Positions 47,439 through 60,270 of a stretch of 64,000 nt of DNA are shown here, piece after piece. The notes under the pieces were generated by a model that was not told where the DNA came from, did no database searches, and worked only from the letters and a program-made list of their open reading frames with translations. The position numbers and the translations under genes are program-made. Source of the DNA: Luscinia megarhynchos (lineage: Eukaryota; Chordata; Aves; Passeriformes; Turdidae); the NCBI GenBank assembly GCA_034336665.1, contig CM067569.1:6441820-6505819 (forward strand). Reading direction: 5' to 3'. The number at the start of each line of letters is the position of its first letter. The stretch's first letter is position 1.

Positions 47439-48610
47439 AAGCCTATGAGTGCATGCATGTGCCTCTGATCTGGCTTATACACTGTACTAAATTGTTCAGT
47501 AAATACTCTGCAGCAGGATAAGGTCTAACTGGAAGAAAATTGTTGTGAGTTACAGGAAATTAAAAAATTCCTGCAATACCAACCCACTACTCAAAGTCAA
47601 TCTGTGGTATCCCACAATCCACTCGGCTCTGAAGTCAAGCCAGAATGATTTTTGAAGAGTAATTTCAAGCCTTATAAAGGGTCACATCATGTATTAAAGC
47701 CATATTTGCTTCTGTGTTTTGTAAATTTTGAACTCATTACTAAACCTTTGTCTCTTATGCTGTACGTCTGGCTCTGAACCCTCCTTCATCAATCTGATCC
47801 TTAAAACTCCAACAAAAAAAAAGAAAAGAAAAGAAAAACATGCAACACATTTTGCATGTGAAAAAGTGGTAAAACATAAATAGTTACAATCTCGAGGTGC
47901 TGGCATTTAAGGAAAGGCTTTAAGAGGCTTATCTCTTTTTTTGGTACTTTAGATAGCAAAATCTCAAGCAAGAGGCTGCCCAAAATTGCTGTTTTCTGAC
48001 CACCTCTGGGAAGTGCTGAGTGCCCTCAACTCCTGTTGACTTCACAGGAGATTAAGAGAGCTCAGCACCTCCCAGTATCAATCCCACTGAGATGTATCTG
48101 TATCTACACACACACACATACAGACATTTAGATTTATATGTAAAATGAGCTGCTAACAAATAGTGGATCACCTACGCTTTTTCTTGGCCAAGCTCTTTGT
48201 GAAAGGATCAGACCCCAACTTAGAGGTAAAACCATATGCAATTTACAATAAGCAAAACGTGTCTATAAACAAAATACAATTGGAAATCTGGGAATCATTT
48301 ATACAGAAAGTGCTGGCAAAGTGCAGGCATATGTGTACAAAACAGTGCAGCACCTCTACAGATTTCAACAGTTCCTTTCCTAAAGTTTCTACACTAAGCC
48401 TGTATCACAAGATGGGGATGAGAAATAACACACTGTGAAAGACAAGGGGGTTCAGAACTGGGGTGGGACTGCACATCTTCAAACCCAGCAAAGCTGTGTG
48501 CACAGCTTGGGCTTTGATTCTTCTAAGCTCCCTTCTCCTGACAGACACCACCACTGATCTGCTCTCACTCAAGGCTTCCCACAGTATTCCATTGTGTGCC
48601 TACATCACAT
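47439..48610. other. Non-coding stretch, no recognised feature
   Basis: Unique sequence with an A-rich AAGAAAAGAAAAG run near 47813-47837 and a (CA)7 run at 48105-48118. A 91-codon plus frame (48163-48438) is not recognisable. Confidence 0.5.
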
Positions 48611-49195
48611 TTACACTGCCTGCTCCAAATTCCTCCCGTTTTCCCTGAATATTTTCATTTTATCATGGTAACAGTCCTGGGGTGAATCAGCTAAAAGAAT
48701 CTGCAACAATCTAAACAGGGATTCAAGGAAAATATCCAGTAAAGTGGTTGCAAAATTAGGATGAGAAGCAGCCTGCAGCAGCACACATGATGAACCACAT
48801 GGGAAAAACTCCCCATCATGTGGCTTCCAGTGTCTCTGTCCCAGGGACAGCCCAGCCGGGCCTGGCATGAGCAGAAAGCAAGAAGGATGTGTTTTAGCCT
48901 TGCTTCCTGCCCCATGGAGGGCTGTGAGGGTCAGAGCTGGCCAGGCAGGAGCAGAGGAGCAGCCAGGCACGTTTGCTGAGCTGCCAGGGTGTGCTGTGCC
49001 CAGACCCCAGCTGGGCTCAGAGCTCTGCTGACACCCAGCATGTCTGTGTGCCCTTGGCCAGATGCACACAGGTGCTCCCATCCCTGTGCTGCCCTTTCTC
49101 AGCACTCCAGGCTCCAAGAGACAGCAGAGATGGGGCCTGGTGACCACACAGAATGTGGAAGCCCCCCTGCACTGAAGCAGTGTGAATTTCAGCAT
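48611..49195 (-). other. Longest open frame in the window (194 codons), not called as a gene
   Basis: The frame lies in a locally GC-rich patch (about 48780-49150) and is rich in cysteine, serine, leucine, proline and glycine. I see no domain, catalytic motif, signal peptide or transmembrane pattern and recognise no family. A plus-strand frame (48989-49270) and another minus frame (48691-48915) overlap it, which points to few stop codons from GC content rather than selection. It could conceivably be an exon of a non-coding transcript. A coding role is unlikely. Confidence 0.25.
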
Positions 49196-51739
49196 TCAGT
49201 ATTCATCTCATCTCCACAACCACTGGCAGGAGCAGTCTTAGGCACCCACCTTGATTCCAGAGCAATGTAGACTTAATTTAGACTGCACAGGGCTGCAGCA
49301 CTACCAGATTCTGGTTCTCTCCACAGCCAGTGGAAAGCAGCCTTGATGCCATTTTTAGCAGCTTGAATAGGAATCTTAAATGCAACCTTAATTTCCCACC
49401 TGTAAAGACTGGGACAATAGTTCTCATTAGGGCTAGTAGTATTCTGTAGGTGTGGGGAGAAGTGTTTTGATAAAGATTATGGGGATTATCTCATGCTATT
49501 ATGGCAGAAACCAAGGGAACTGAGACTAAAGCAGAACTGGACGAAATTAAAGGATGATGAAATTCTACTGCAGCTAGTGAGATACAAACTTTGCTCTGAG
49601 ACAAACAAGACACAAATTCTGTGCCTGACAATACAAGGCAGGTGGGTGATATGTGTGATCTCCATCAGCCACAGCCATCTGAGGTGGGAAAGAATGCAAT
49701 ATTAACAAGTATTCTACCTGAATGAAGAATCAAATACCAGGGACTAGAAGTGAAAGAATATCTGGTGAAAATACATAGATATTTCAGACACCAAAATTGT
49801 GATATAATATTTAGTAAAATATGTGGAGGAAAACTCTATAGACGAGGATAAGAAAAGCAAAAGCTAATTTTATTTTTGTTTCAAGGAAATGATATTGTGT
49901 AGAAGATAGCACATTGATGTTATAGCACATAAAGGTTTAAACATATTAATTGCTAATCTACATTTCTTAGTATAGACATAGGATCAAAGGATGTTGCACA
50001 GTGTCTGTCTCTCCTGCACTTATCAGGACAGTTCTGCTTCTAGTGCAAGAGGATCCTCAAAGCCAAATAAGAAATAGACTAAATGACATAAACCAGCTAA
50101 TGCAATTCCACCTCTAACATGATCATACACGTGGTTGTTATAAAATTATGTTGATACATTTCTTTAGAACTGTAAAACTCAACATTTGGGGGGTTGGTTT
50201 GAGGTAAAGTGCATCAGAACTAAAATATGAAGAAAGAGGCATTCTTGGAAGTTCAGTGTGTCTGATTTAGAAATGTTTTCAGCCAAAAGATCTCTCCTTG
50301 GTGGCCAAGAGAGAGAGGTTCTGCAGATCCCCTCTGCAGGAGTGTATTTGTGTCTCAGATCAGGCATCACTCCAGTCTGATCACTACAGCCCCTTGAGCC
50401 CCTGTTAATTTGGTGGCAGACCAGGGGACTACACTCACACAGGTCCTTTGGAATAACTTCAAAATCTCAGTTTTGGCAAATGAAGCATCCCAGTGAAGCT
50501 GGTTCTTTCAGAAATCCAGTGTCTGGGAGCATTGTAAAGATGTCTTGAAGAAACAGTCATTTTGGATCAAAAATCAGACCTTCACCCTGCTCTACACAGG
50601 AAAATAAGGGTTCTCCAAATGCCCTGAAAATCACACATCCATTTCTGTACATATCCCCTTCTCCCTCACTTTTTCTGAAAAGCAGGGGAAGGAAAGGTGA
50701 AAGAATATAATTATTATACTCTCTTTGTACATTGAACACCTATTCAGCAGACAGTAATTGCTAACTGAAGCAGTTTGGAGATATTTTGTACTGGCACTAA
50801 ATACTTATTGCAGAGATGGGTGATGAAGGAAATCCAAATTAAATTGACAGAAAGAAACTTAACTCATTTAAATATTGGCACAACTGATTCAGATGTGATT
50901 TCCTTCTAAGAATATAGGGTGCAAAGAGGAAAGCAAAAATTAACATGGAAAAAAATGGAAGTTTGTAATGAGACAGTGGCAGCTCTACCTTAACTGTGGT
51001 TAGTATTATTTCCATCATAAATCCAGTTTTCCCCTCCCACTGCTACAAATTACAATAAAATATCTTCAACTTCAGATATGGCATATATGGCCCATGGCCA
51101 GGAAATTGCTTAGGCAAATTTTAGGTCGTATGTCAGACACCAATTTTTTTTTTGAAAGTGAGTCACAGTTTGTCTATTTCTATTCTCACTATTCAGTCAC
51201 ACCATAAATAGCTGCTGTACCATGGGGCTGATCCAGAAAACATAAAAATATATTCCTGCACCTAAGATCTAGCTTGAGATGTGAAAAGCCTTTCATCACA
51301 TTTTAAAGTTCCTCTTATGACAAATTCAGAACTATGACTTGGATAATGTATAAATCTTTGAGATTTACAGCCAATGGGAAATTTTCCATGCTGGTGAGGT
51401 GTATGAAAATCAATTTTATCATAAATGCCAGTCTGTAAGATCAGTGATATCAGCACCACACGTTTGTCTTGGGGCTGAATGAGTGGGGTCTGTCTTTGGA
51501 AAACCATTTGAAAGAGTGTGAGTATCAGCAAAAAGGCAGCTTGATTTTCTTCTGGGCCATGTACATAGAAGTGTTTGCCCTTCTCAGATATTTAGTGGCA
51601 GCATATTGAATTATATAAACTGACAGCCTTCATGCACAGGGAAAAGAGGGACCTCCAGCAAATTTCAGTGGATGTTTTGGATAGGGGAAGCTGTGAGGCC
51701 AGAATACAGAATATTCTGGATACAGCTCCAGAAATCATG
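49196..51739. other. Non-coding stretch, no recognised feature
   Basis: Unique sequence. An imperfect short hairpin lies near 50290-50313 (TCTCTCCTTGG against CCAAGAGAGAGA). Frames are all under 90 codons and not recognisable. No transposon remnant. Confidence 0.5.
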
Positions 51740-51760
51740 TCCAGGACTGACAGTCCTGGA
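51740..51760. other. Perfect 9-bp inverted repeat, 3-nt loop
   Basis: TCCAGGACT and AGTCCTGGA are exact reverse complements around the loop GAC, with weaker pairing (GTCC/GGAC) just outside if one base is bulged. A compact hairpin of unknown significance. Confidence 0.75.
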
Positions 51761-54700
51761 GGACATTTAAGGTTTCCAGGTTTTCATTCTTCATTAAATG
51801 TGTTTTCTCTTTCTTATGAAACTAAACTCTAGAGAGGAGCAGATTTATATAAATCCTATCTCTGCCACATTTTAAGGAACTCTGTGTTATAGCTTTTTTC
51901 TTTAAAGGAATTCCTTTTTTAGTAGGCCTGTGGGTCAGCAGGCAATTCAATGTACTTTAAGCATGACCAGGCAGAAGTATTCATGACCAAAGTTAAAGTT
52001 TTCTTCATAATGGAACATATGATTGTCATCATGTGGAATTTGGGCATCACTGCAGTGACTGACATATTTGTGGTACTGCTCCTCCAGGAATTTGATTCCC
52101 ACCAATAAAAGATCAGGTTCATTTGGTGTTTATATTGAATCTTGCCATTGGTTTTGCCATAACCAAGTTGCTTTTGATAATCCATTAAACAGTTTCTGGA
52201 AAGTATTTAATGCTAAGATATCTTTTTATAAAGCTAATGAAAATCACTAGCCTGATATAAAGAGGTGCAATTATGAAGTCCACCTTGGAATATCTTAGCA
52301 TCTCTCATTTCATCCTGGTAAAATCACAGTGCAGCCATAATTTAAATAGGAGCCATCCTTTTAAGGAATTGTCACTGAATGTTTTAGGTTAGCTGTAAGT
52401 TTTGGTAATACCTTAAGGATGTCCAAAATGCAAACTGATACTTAATACAAAAGCACCAAGCTTCCAAAGAATCATTAAAAGTCCATTCTAAAAAAGAGCC
52501 AGGAAATTCATATATTAAAAAAATTATGACATTTCTATATGAAATGTGAAGACACATAACTGGTCAATCTCCCATTTTGAAAAGCTATTAGAAAAAATTC
52601 TCTGCTTTTATTTTACTAGAGATAATATAATTTTAGTCTAGCCTGGAAGTCTGTACTATGAGGCAAGTTTGACAACCCACAGAGATGCTTTTTGTTTAAT
52701 TTGTCTTTTTTAAATAGCCATTTGTAGTAACTTAATACTCAACTTCACTGAAAACATGAACTACAGGTTTTGATGCCAAATCCTGAAAATTAGCTCAGCT
52801 GAAGGTGAGTTTGATGACAATTCCCATTTACTTCAGAGAGGCAGGAGTTCAGTCTCAGGTTAAAGTACCACTAGAATGAAAGATGCTGGGAATGTATGCT
52901 GAGATTCAAATTCCAAAATTCCTCATTCTTCCAAATTTTAGGTGCATGGAACTTACATAATCCAATATTTGAAGCCAAATAGAGTCAAATGTGTTCAAGC
53001 AGCACATCACACTAGCCTCTACATTAGTGAAATGGAGTGGTCATTTCTTGCTTCCTGATGGCTTTTTTTGATTCTTTTACCAGCCCTGCCACATCAGCTG
53101 TGATACCAAGCACTTGAATGGAGCCCAATGAGTCTGCTTTTCCCTGCACCCCAACAAAGCCAGAATGAACTGGATTTTCTGAAGCTTTGCTTCATTGTTC
53201 AAGGTAAGCAGGCAGGGATAGAGACATCTAAATGATTTTTTTTCCTTTTCTGCTAAAGTCTTCTTGAAAAAATTTATTTGAAAAAGGGAAAGTTATTGAA
53301 ACATCTTCCAAAATGACAGTTCAGAAGTTCTTGTGTCTGAAACCAGTTTTAATTACACAATTTCCTTCACTTTGATTGAAAAATAAGTGTTGAAATTCAG
53401 TATGAAAAACCTCATGTGCATCCAGAATAATTGTGTCCCAGCTGGCCAAGAGAAATACTTTTATCCATCAAGAGTTTGTTTTCTCAATTTCTCAGAATTT
53501 TGGAAAAAAAATACTCAGAATATCCCTTTATTTACACAGTTTTTAAACAATGATTTGGCTTGTTTGCTTTGGAGTTACCAGGAAGCCAAGAAAAGTCTCA
53601 TTCTTGATGATCTCCCTACTGTTAGGAGACAGCATGAGAGGGAAACTTGTGCAGTGTGAGAAGATGGGAAATCAGGGAGCAAGACTAAGAAATAAAAGGG
53701 AAAGGGTTGGAATCTAGAGAGAGGAAGGAGTGAAGATACAGGTAAAATTTCTTTCATGGGGACTTCTGCCTCTTGCTGACCTGGTAGGGTGCATCCAAGG
53801 AATCCCTCTGTGTGGAGGACAAGGAAAATAGCCCAGATCCAAAAAATATAAAAAAGCAGTGTAAAGCCCTCAGCCACAATTATAACTGACAGAACATCAT
53901 TTTTAAAGTCTGGAGAATTGAGAGACATTCAGTTTTCCAGCCAGGCAAATTCCTTGGGAAGCAGATATTGCTGGGGGCAGAAGGGGTAGAGAAATTAAAG
54001 GGACATCATTCGACTAGATCCAGCTTTCTGTCAAAAACAGCCTTGCTGCAAAATCTTCAGTCAATCTTGTGTGGGGCTGTTTCTTAAACTTGAGACCATG
54101 CATGCTTTTTAAATCTTTGCATTCCCTTCTCACTTTTTAATGTGAAGTTCAGTTAAACATGTATTTCTCTAAATTATATGTGTGCTCTTAGAGTAAGTAG
54201 GAAGAGGTGGTTTAGCTTTAAGTTAGAGCTGGAGTTTAATATGAAAGGAGGTAGAGTCTGTGAATGGGTTACATCAATTATAAGGGGCAACAAAAAGTAT
54301 GCTGACAGATTATATACATGCCTGTATTCTGACAAGATCACAGAATAAAATTACTGTTGAATAAATCATCAATAAATATATAAATGCTAGTTTCCTCCTT
54401 ATGTGGTTTCTCAGCCTATCAGCATTGTTTTTATTTGTACAGAAATATCTTCCACCTGAACACTTAAAGAGAATTGAACAGCCAGACAAAGCTTCCACTG
54501 CTCCTTTTAAATTTAAATTTACAGTGCAATGAGTTAGTACAGGCTAATTTGATGGAGGCAGAAATCTCTATTTCACAGCTGGTGTGTTCACCTTCCAAAT
54601 GACACTTCCTAGCTCCTCCCCTGACAGAACCAAGTGGTCTCCTTATGTGTGCATTGTCCAGGACCTTGTCAGCTGGATCATTGCCACTTTTTCTGAAAGC

Positions 54701-54786
54701 TGGGAAGCAGACGAGATGATGATGTCTCTAATTGCAACCTCCAGAAGGAAGTCTCCTTGTCTAAAAGGTTTACAGCCCTAAAACCA
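51761..54786. other. Non-coding stretch, no recognised feature
   Basis: Unique AT-rich sequence. The largest frame is 117 codons (53575-53928, minus), without recognisable features. No simple repeats of note and no transposon until the CR1 piece at 54.79 kb. Confidence 0.55.
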
Positions 54787-54940
54787 GTGAATGTGCAGTT
54801 TTGGTCATCACCACAAGGTGAGATATGAAGTTATTAGAGGGTGTCCAAAGGAGGCAACAAAGATGGTAAAGGGCCTTGAGAGGAAGCTGTATGAGAACCA
54901 GCTGAGGGCACTTGGTCTGTTCAGCCTGGAGAACAGTCCC
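54787..54940 (+). mobile_element. Diverged CR1 LINE fragment (end of ORF2)
   Basis: Plus-strand CR1 coding remnant: 'gtgcagttttggtcatcaccacaaggtgaga', 'agagggtgtccaaaggaggcaacaaagatggtaaagggcc', 'agctgtatgagaaccagctgagggcacttggtctgttcagcctggagaa'. Both ends are truncated and substitutions are frequent, so it is an old non-functional copy. The reverse-strand frame at 54808-55086 crosses it and is an artefact. Confidence 0.88.
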
Positions 54941-56935
54941 AGCTCAACATCTTCTGTGATTTTGTGATCCATCTGTCTAGATCTCTGACTGGTTTTTACC
55001 TCCTTGCTGTCTGAGTGCTGGTGGAGGATGCCACAGGTGCTCACCAAGAGCTGTTGGCCATAACCAAGCCTGCCTTCAAAGCCCATCCTTCCAAACTAAC
55101 AGAATTAGGAGAGGGCTTTGACTTCCATCACCAATTCAGGGTCCAGTTTTTTAAGGAGAGTTCAGAGAGCATTAAAGATGTCTCTAACCTCCATACCAAT
55201 GACTTTGAGTGGTAGGAGATCCCTCTTGAAAGCCAATATCTCTTCTGAGCACAAACAAGAGACATGAGCTGCACAAATAGGAGCATGGATTTATAGCCTC
55301 ACAGCTGTGGGGATCTGAGCTGCTATTTGTGTCCTTATTGCAAGTGGGGTAAACTGCTGCAAGACACAGGAGGTTTTTATTTGGAACTGACTGATTCACT
55401 ATCTCAGGTAGAAATAGGTTGGTAGTTGTTCTGAGCTCTCCACAGTCCACCTCTTCAGATTCATAACACAGCACAGAAAGGCCAAACTTTAAATTCTCTG
55501 CTTGCCTTCTCTGCCACACTACCTCTTATCTCCAGGCCAATTTCTTCCCCATGAGGATCTCCCTTTAGTGGTGTAGACTCAAATGCTAAAATTGTTGGTG
55601 GAATCACCCAAACACACTTGCCTTGCAGTGTGAGCAGAGCCCTCTTTGAGCACACAAAACCCTTTCCCAGCCTGGTGTCTGAGCTGTCTAGCAGGTGTAT
55701 TTTTCACAGACTTTTATCCTGGCACTGCAACAGGTGCATTTCACAACTTTGTGTCGAGGAATTTCATCCACTACAAGGCATAACATCCTGCTACTAGGCA
55801 AAACTCTTTCTGGGTAATATTTTATAACATGCACATGGAAAGGCATCAAGAGAGTAAACACCAATTAGGGAAAAGGCTAAGAACACTGTTAACCCCTAAG
55901 GTTCCAAGTAATCATCACCAAAGTCTGTTTATTCAACCGTGGAATTTGTGTACAACCACAGGGGATATAAAATGGAATTGAAATATGAGAAAGGGCTTGA
56001 CTATGACTCCAGCTTAACAAGGCAGAGCTACTTTGATTCATTCCAGCAAAGATATTGGTGCCCTGTGATTCACACTGTGTAGCAGCATTTCAGTGTGTGA
56101 CACTGCTGAATGCCTTTCCAGGATTTTCTTTGCCTTTTTAAATTAACTCACACAACTCTGTATGCTGAACCAGCTCACAGAACAATGGAACATCCTCAGA
56201 AAAAAAGAACTTTCTGAATAGAAATGTTGGGCTTGTAAGCTACCCCTGCAAAAGATGGGCAACTGAGAACCCACAGGGAGTCCTCTAATCCTCCACCAGC
56301 AGTCAGCATGCCCTGGGACAGTGCACAGATGGAAGCATTGAAGAGTAAGGACAAAATGGGAACATGTACAGTGTCCATCCTCTGTGGCAGTGCCAGCACT
56401 GGGGAGGGCATCTGTCCTGGGTTGATAATTTGACTGACTCCTCACACATAAGGAGAGAAAACATCTTTTAAGCAGAGACTAGTGAGAAAGGCCATCATTG
56501 GCTTGCTAGTACCATCCTGGATCCTCTCTACCTTCAATTATTGAGACCTCAGTGCTGGGATCAACACCAACCCTGCCTGACAAATGGGAAAAGGAGCAGT
56601 GGATGCTGTGCAGGAAATGGGACATGAGCCTCACTCTCCAGGTGCTCACCTGGGAGGTATCCACTCAGAGCAGAATCCTGCAGACAGCTAAAATCAGCAC
56701 AGGACCTTCAGGGAAGGATAATGAAGAACACATCAAGCTTCTAACATCCATCTTATAACAGCACCAAGTTTTTGTTGCTCTACCTCCACAAATGGTGTAG
56801 ACTGTGAGAGCAAGACTCCTGTCCCAGCAGACTGCACCTCCTTCCCTGCAGCACAGCCTCAGCCCTGTCTAATGACATTTTCTGCAGGAACCCTTTTTTT
56901 ACCCTTTCCTCAGCCATTCCCTGGGAAGAGGCCAG
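54941..56935. other. Non-coding stretch, no recognised feature
   Basis: Unique sequence. Frames up to 111 codons on the minus strand (55184-55519, 56143-56445) lack recognisable features. No clear repeats. Confidence 0.5.
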
Positions 56936-56979
56936 CCATGGCAGTGCCCAGGCCATGGCAGTGCCCAGGCCATGGCAGT
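56936..56979. repeat. 17-bp tandem repeat, 2.6 units
   Basis: CCATGGCAGTGCCCAGG occurs at 56936-56952 and again at 56953-56969 without mismatch, followed by ten bases of a third copy. It lies in a GC-rich patch (56800-57180) open in several frames on both strands, none of which is recognisable. Confidence 0.92.
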
Positions 56980-58926
56980 AGCTGGGTCCTGCTGGGGCTG
57001 GAGGAGCCCAGAGCTGCACAGAGGGCTGGCTGTGAGCTGTTTGCCCCACCTCACCCATCAGGGTGATACAGAGGGCAGACACTCAGCCTGGGGACAGCAC
57101 TGTGCCAGCATCCCTGCACAGCTCTCAGATCAGGTGTCTGCCAGCCCTGAGCCCTGGCAGGGGACAGGATGGGCTGGAAACACCCCAGGACTCTAAACAA
57201 GTGAGAGCATTTGCACAGCATCAGAATACGGACACGCTTCACTCTTGATTTTGGTTTTGTTAGTTTAGTTTTTAAACCATTGCACCACTCATTGGAAGCT
57301 TCTGAATTTTTTAAGGGCTACTGTTGGTTCAAAAGTTTGTGTAACTTCTGTATCTAACAAAGTGTTAATGTCTACACTTTGCCTGTATCTATTTTTTCTA
57401 TTTTATTCTACCAGAATGAAGTTTGTAATGAAAATATGAAAACAAAAACTCCATGGAAGTACATTTCCTAACCATGGAAACACATTTCTCAACCCCAAAG
57501 GAGTGTACGAAATGTGGAAATTTTAGAGTAATAATTCCTGGAAAATCTTGGGGTTTGAACTTACTCATGCAATATTATAAAACATTAATTACTATGGATT
57601 CGATCTGAATACAATTTTTATCCAAAATCATTGACTTCCATTCCTGTCCATACAGTATTTCCTTGTAGAATGCCTTATAACATGTTTCTTGAAAATGTAC
57701 TGCAATACCAAGATGTGATCCATTAATTATTTAAATATTCTTCTGTTTGCAAGAAAAACCTCTTATTTCTAGTTTATTTTTCTGTGCAGAATCAATTACA
57801 TGAATTCAAGCTTAACCCAATATTACTGAAAACAATACATTTCATATATCTATATCTGTGGTGAACAGCTACCACATCTACTCATTGACTTCTGTAGGGA
57901 TCTTTCATTCAATCCAGAGACAGGCAGAGGCAAGATGAATTATTCCAGCAGCCTGTGGGCTGTGAAGTGTTAACAAGTGACATCACTGCCAACAGCTGAG
58001 CACTGCTCTAGCAGAATCAGCTGCTCCAAAATTGGTGTGCTTAAAAGCCAGTTTACAGGCTGCCATATAGCTTTTGGGAAAGGTGGAAGGGGGAAAGAAA
58101 TAAGAGGGTTTATAGTGCTTCAGTTGCCTTTGATCCTGTGGTTTAGGGTGTGTTTGCTAAAGAAATCAATTTCTTTTGATTTAAAACAAAAAGTAGAGTT
58201 AAACTCATGCCTGATGTAACTCTCATGGAGTTACACCAGTGATTAATATTTTAGGGGAGTGGCAGAAGCTATTTTAAGTGCTTTGCTTTCTTTCAAGCAC
58301 CTTTGAATGTATACATGAAATTCTAGAGTAGTATAAACTAAACAATATAAGGAGTTGTAAATACAGTCTGTGAAAACAGCATAAGAATCTAGTAACACAA
58401 AGAAAGGTGTTCTAGTCAGGAATGGGTCTCTTTGGCTTCAGGATACCAACATGTCACCGACACTGAGAAGGTCTTTTTCATAAAGATAACAGGAAAAAAA
58501 TTAGAAAAGGCACAGATGATGGGATGCCATGTTTATGACTCTGGAAAACATCCAGAACTTAAGTTGAGGAATATATTGAGCTTTTTTTCCTGCATAGATG
58601 GATCCCTGTGAAGTGTAACTTATACCTCTGCTGGTTTGTGTGCAGTGGGTTTCCACAGGGACTCTGGCAAGAGCATGAGATTATTTCCTGGATTCAAAGC
58701 AGATTTGCAGTGTGAGAGGTGGCTAAATGAAACATGGGAGAAGCACTCCTAAACTGGATGCTGTCCTGATATTAAGGAAATACCTTTTAAACAGTTCACC
58801 TTTTTCCAGTACTAACATTTTACTCCTCCAATACTCATCTTTTACCAAGTGAATCGTGCCTTGGAGGCTATTGCTGTTTTCACAAAGCATTTTATTCCAT
58901 TTCCATGAGGTTTAATAGCAGAAGCT
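56980..58926. other. Non-coding stretch, no recognised feature
   Basis: GC-rich to about 57180, then AT-rich unique sequence. No transposon, RNA gene or credible open frame. The 58800-58910 part has a mild conserved-element look (TGAATCGTGCCTTGG, TTCCATGAGGTTTAATAGC). Confidence 0.5.
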
Positions 58927-58953
58927 GCTATAGGCTGTGATACAGCCTATAGC
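58927..58953. other. Perfect 12-bp inverted repeat, 3-nt loop
   Basis: GCTATAGGCTGT (58927-58938) and ACAGCCTATAGC (58942-58953) are exact reverse complements around the loop GAT. Twelve perfect pairs with a minimal loop make the strongest hairpin noticed in the window. It has no T-run after it and no tRNA-like box, and the stem is shorter than a typical microRNA precursor. Confidence 0.85.
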
Positions 58954-60053
58954 CTAATGCACCTGAAGGATGTGGAAAAACCAAATCACACCTTTTCTTA
59001 TCTCTTTACTGTATCAAATTAGACAGTTGAAAATACTCCTCTTTCCATGAGTATTAAAGATAGGGTGTTGGGTGTTCTGATGGTATAAGTTTTTAGAAAT
59101 GCAATTTTGTAAAATACATATAATTAGAACCAGCAGCGTTCTTTTGGAAGAGAAATAGGTCTGGATAGAAGTCTTTAGAAAAATCAATCTGCATTCACCA
59201 GCAATTCCAAAGAATTTTTTCATTCTGACAACTTTTTCAAGCAATAAATCATCGTTACTTTATATTACTTTACATAGAGATAACTTAAACTCTGGCTGAT
59301 CGACAACTTTCTTATTCAGCCTTTGACATCAATTATCTATTATCTATTCTTCTGTCAATATCTGCTGTCTAAATCTCATGCAAAAGAATTACACCTTTAG
59401 AGAGGAAAAAGTGCCTTTACTACACTATCCAACATTTGAATGACTACATTTATTCAGTGTTCAATAGGACTGGGCAAATAATTTAATCAGCACAAAGCCA
59501 CCCCAAATTTGTTGGAGTTAATGAGTTTTTTCAAGTCAAAACTTGAATGTCTTTACTATTCCCTTGGGAAGCCTGGGCAGCAAGGTCTCTGAAGTGAATC
59601 TCCCCACCTCTCCCTGGGCTGCTTTGCAGGGGGAGGGAATCACTGAGGTGTGATCCTGTGCCTTGCAAATGCTGTTACAGCCCCTTGGAAACAAGGCCAG
59701 CTGAATGGGCAGCTGTAATTTAGGCCAGTGGTTTGTGTGGTGAAATGTTTGCAGAGAACCACATACTGTGGCATAAAGTCTTCTCAGGAAAGAGAAGCCC
59801 CAAAGTGTTCAAGCCCATGGACACTGAGTGGTTGGGCAAAGGGGAAGATGAGGATGAAGAGCCCCCTGCCATGGCTGCTCATGGCTCTCCCCAGACTCTG
59901 CCAGGGGTGTTCAGGGACACCTCTGAGCCTTCCCTGGCTTAGGCCAACTCTCACAAATGCTCTCCTGTTCTGGTCACCTGGACTGCACCAGAGGTTTGTC
60001 CTGCCCTTTGTCTGGGTGTTGGAAATGGCATCAGAACAGCCAGATTGAATTGC
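58954..60053. other. Non-coding stretch, no recognised feature
   Basis: Unique sequence, AT-rich to about 59540 and then GC-richer. Frames at 59728-60048 (plus) and 59784-60236 (minus, 150 codons) overlap on opposite strands. The minus one runs into the duplicated segment. None is recognisable. Confidence 0.5.
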
Positions 60054-60270
60054 CTTCCATGAATCTAGGACAGAACTTGGTGACTTGGATTTTGCACTAA
60101 TGTTCAAAAATAATGAAGGGAAAGGTGAAAAACATGAGAAACCCAGGCACACACCATAAAAATTGCTGAAGTGGGATACCTTAGGATCTTTTGGCAGTGA
60201 TTTAAAGAAGAGCCACTGTGATTTGCAGCAAGACAAGTCTGTCCTTTAAAGTTATTTTGACTCTCACCAG
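60054..60270. repeat. Direct duplication of 217 bp, copy 1
   Basis: This segment and 60906-61122 align end to end without indels, with about 13 mismatches in 217 positions (roughly 94 percent identity by eye). Five of the mismatches fall in the first 30 bases. The copies are in the same orientation, 852 bp apart. The edges are sharp: sequence diverges immediately after CTCACCAG. I recognise no transposon family in it. The identity explains why similar minus-strand frames appear in both copies. Confidence 0.95.

Noticed and set aside
50285..50320. Imperfect hairpin TCTCTCCTTGG / CCAAGAGAGAGA
   Set aside because: The stem needs a bulge and is purine/pyrimidine-biased; common by chance.
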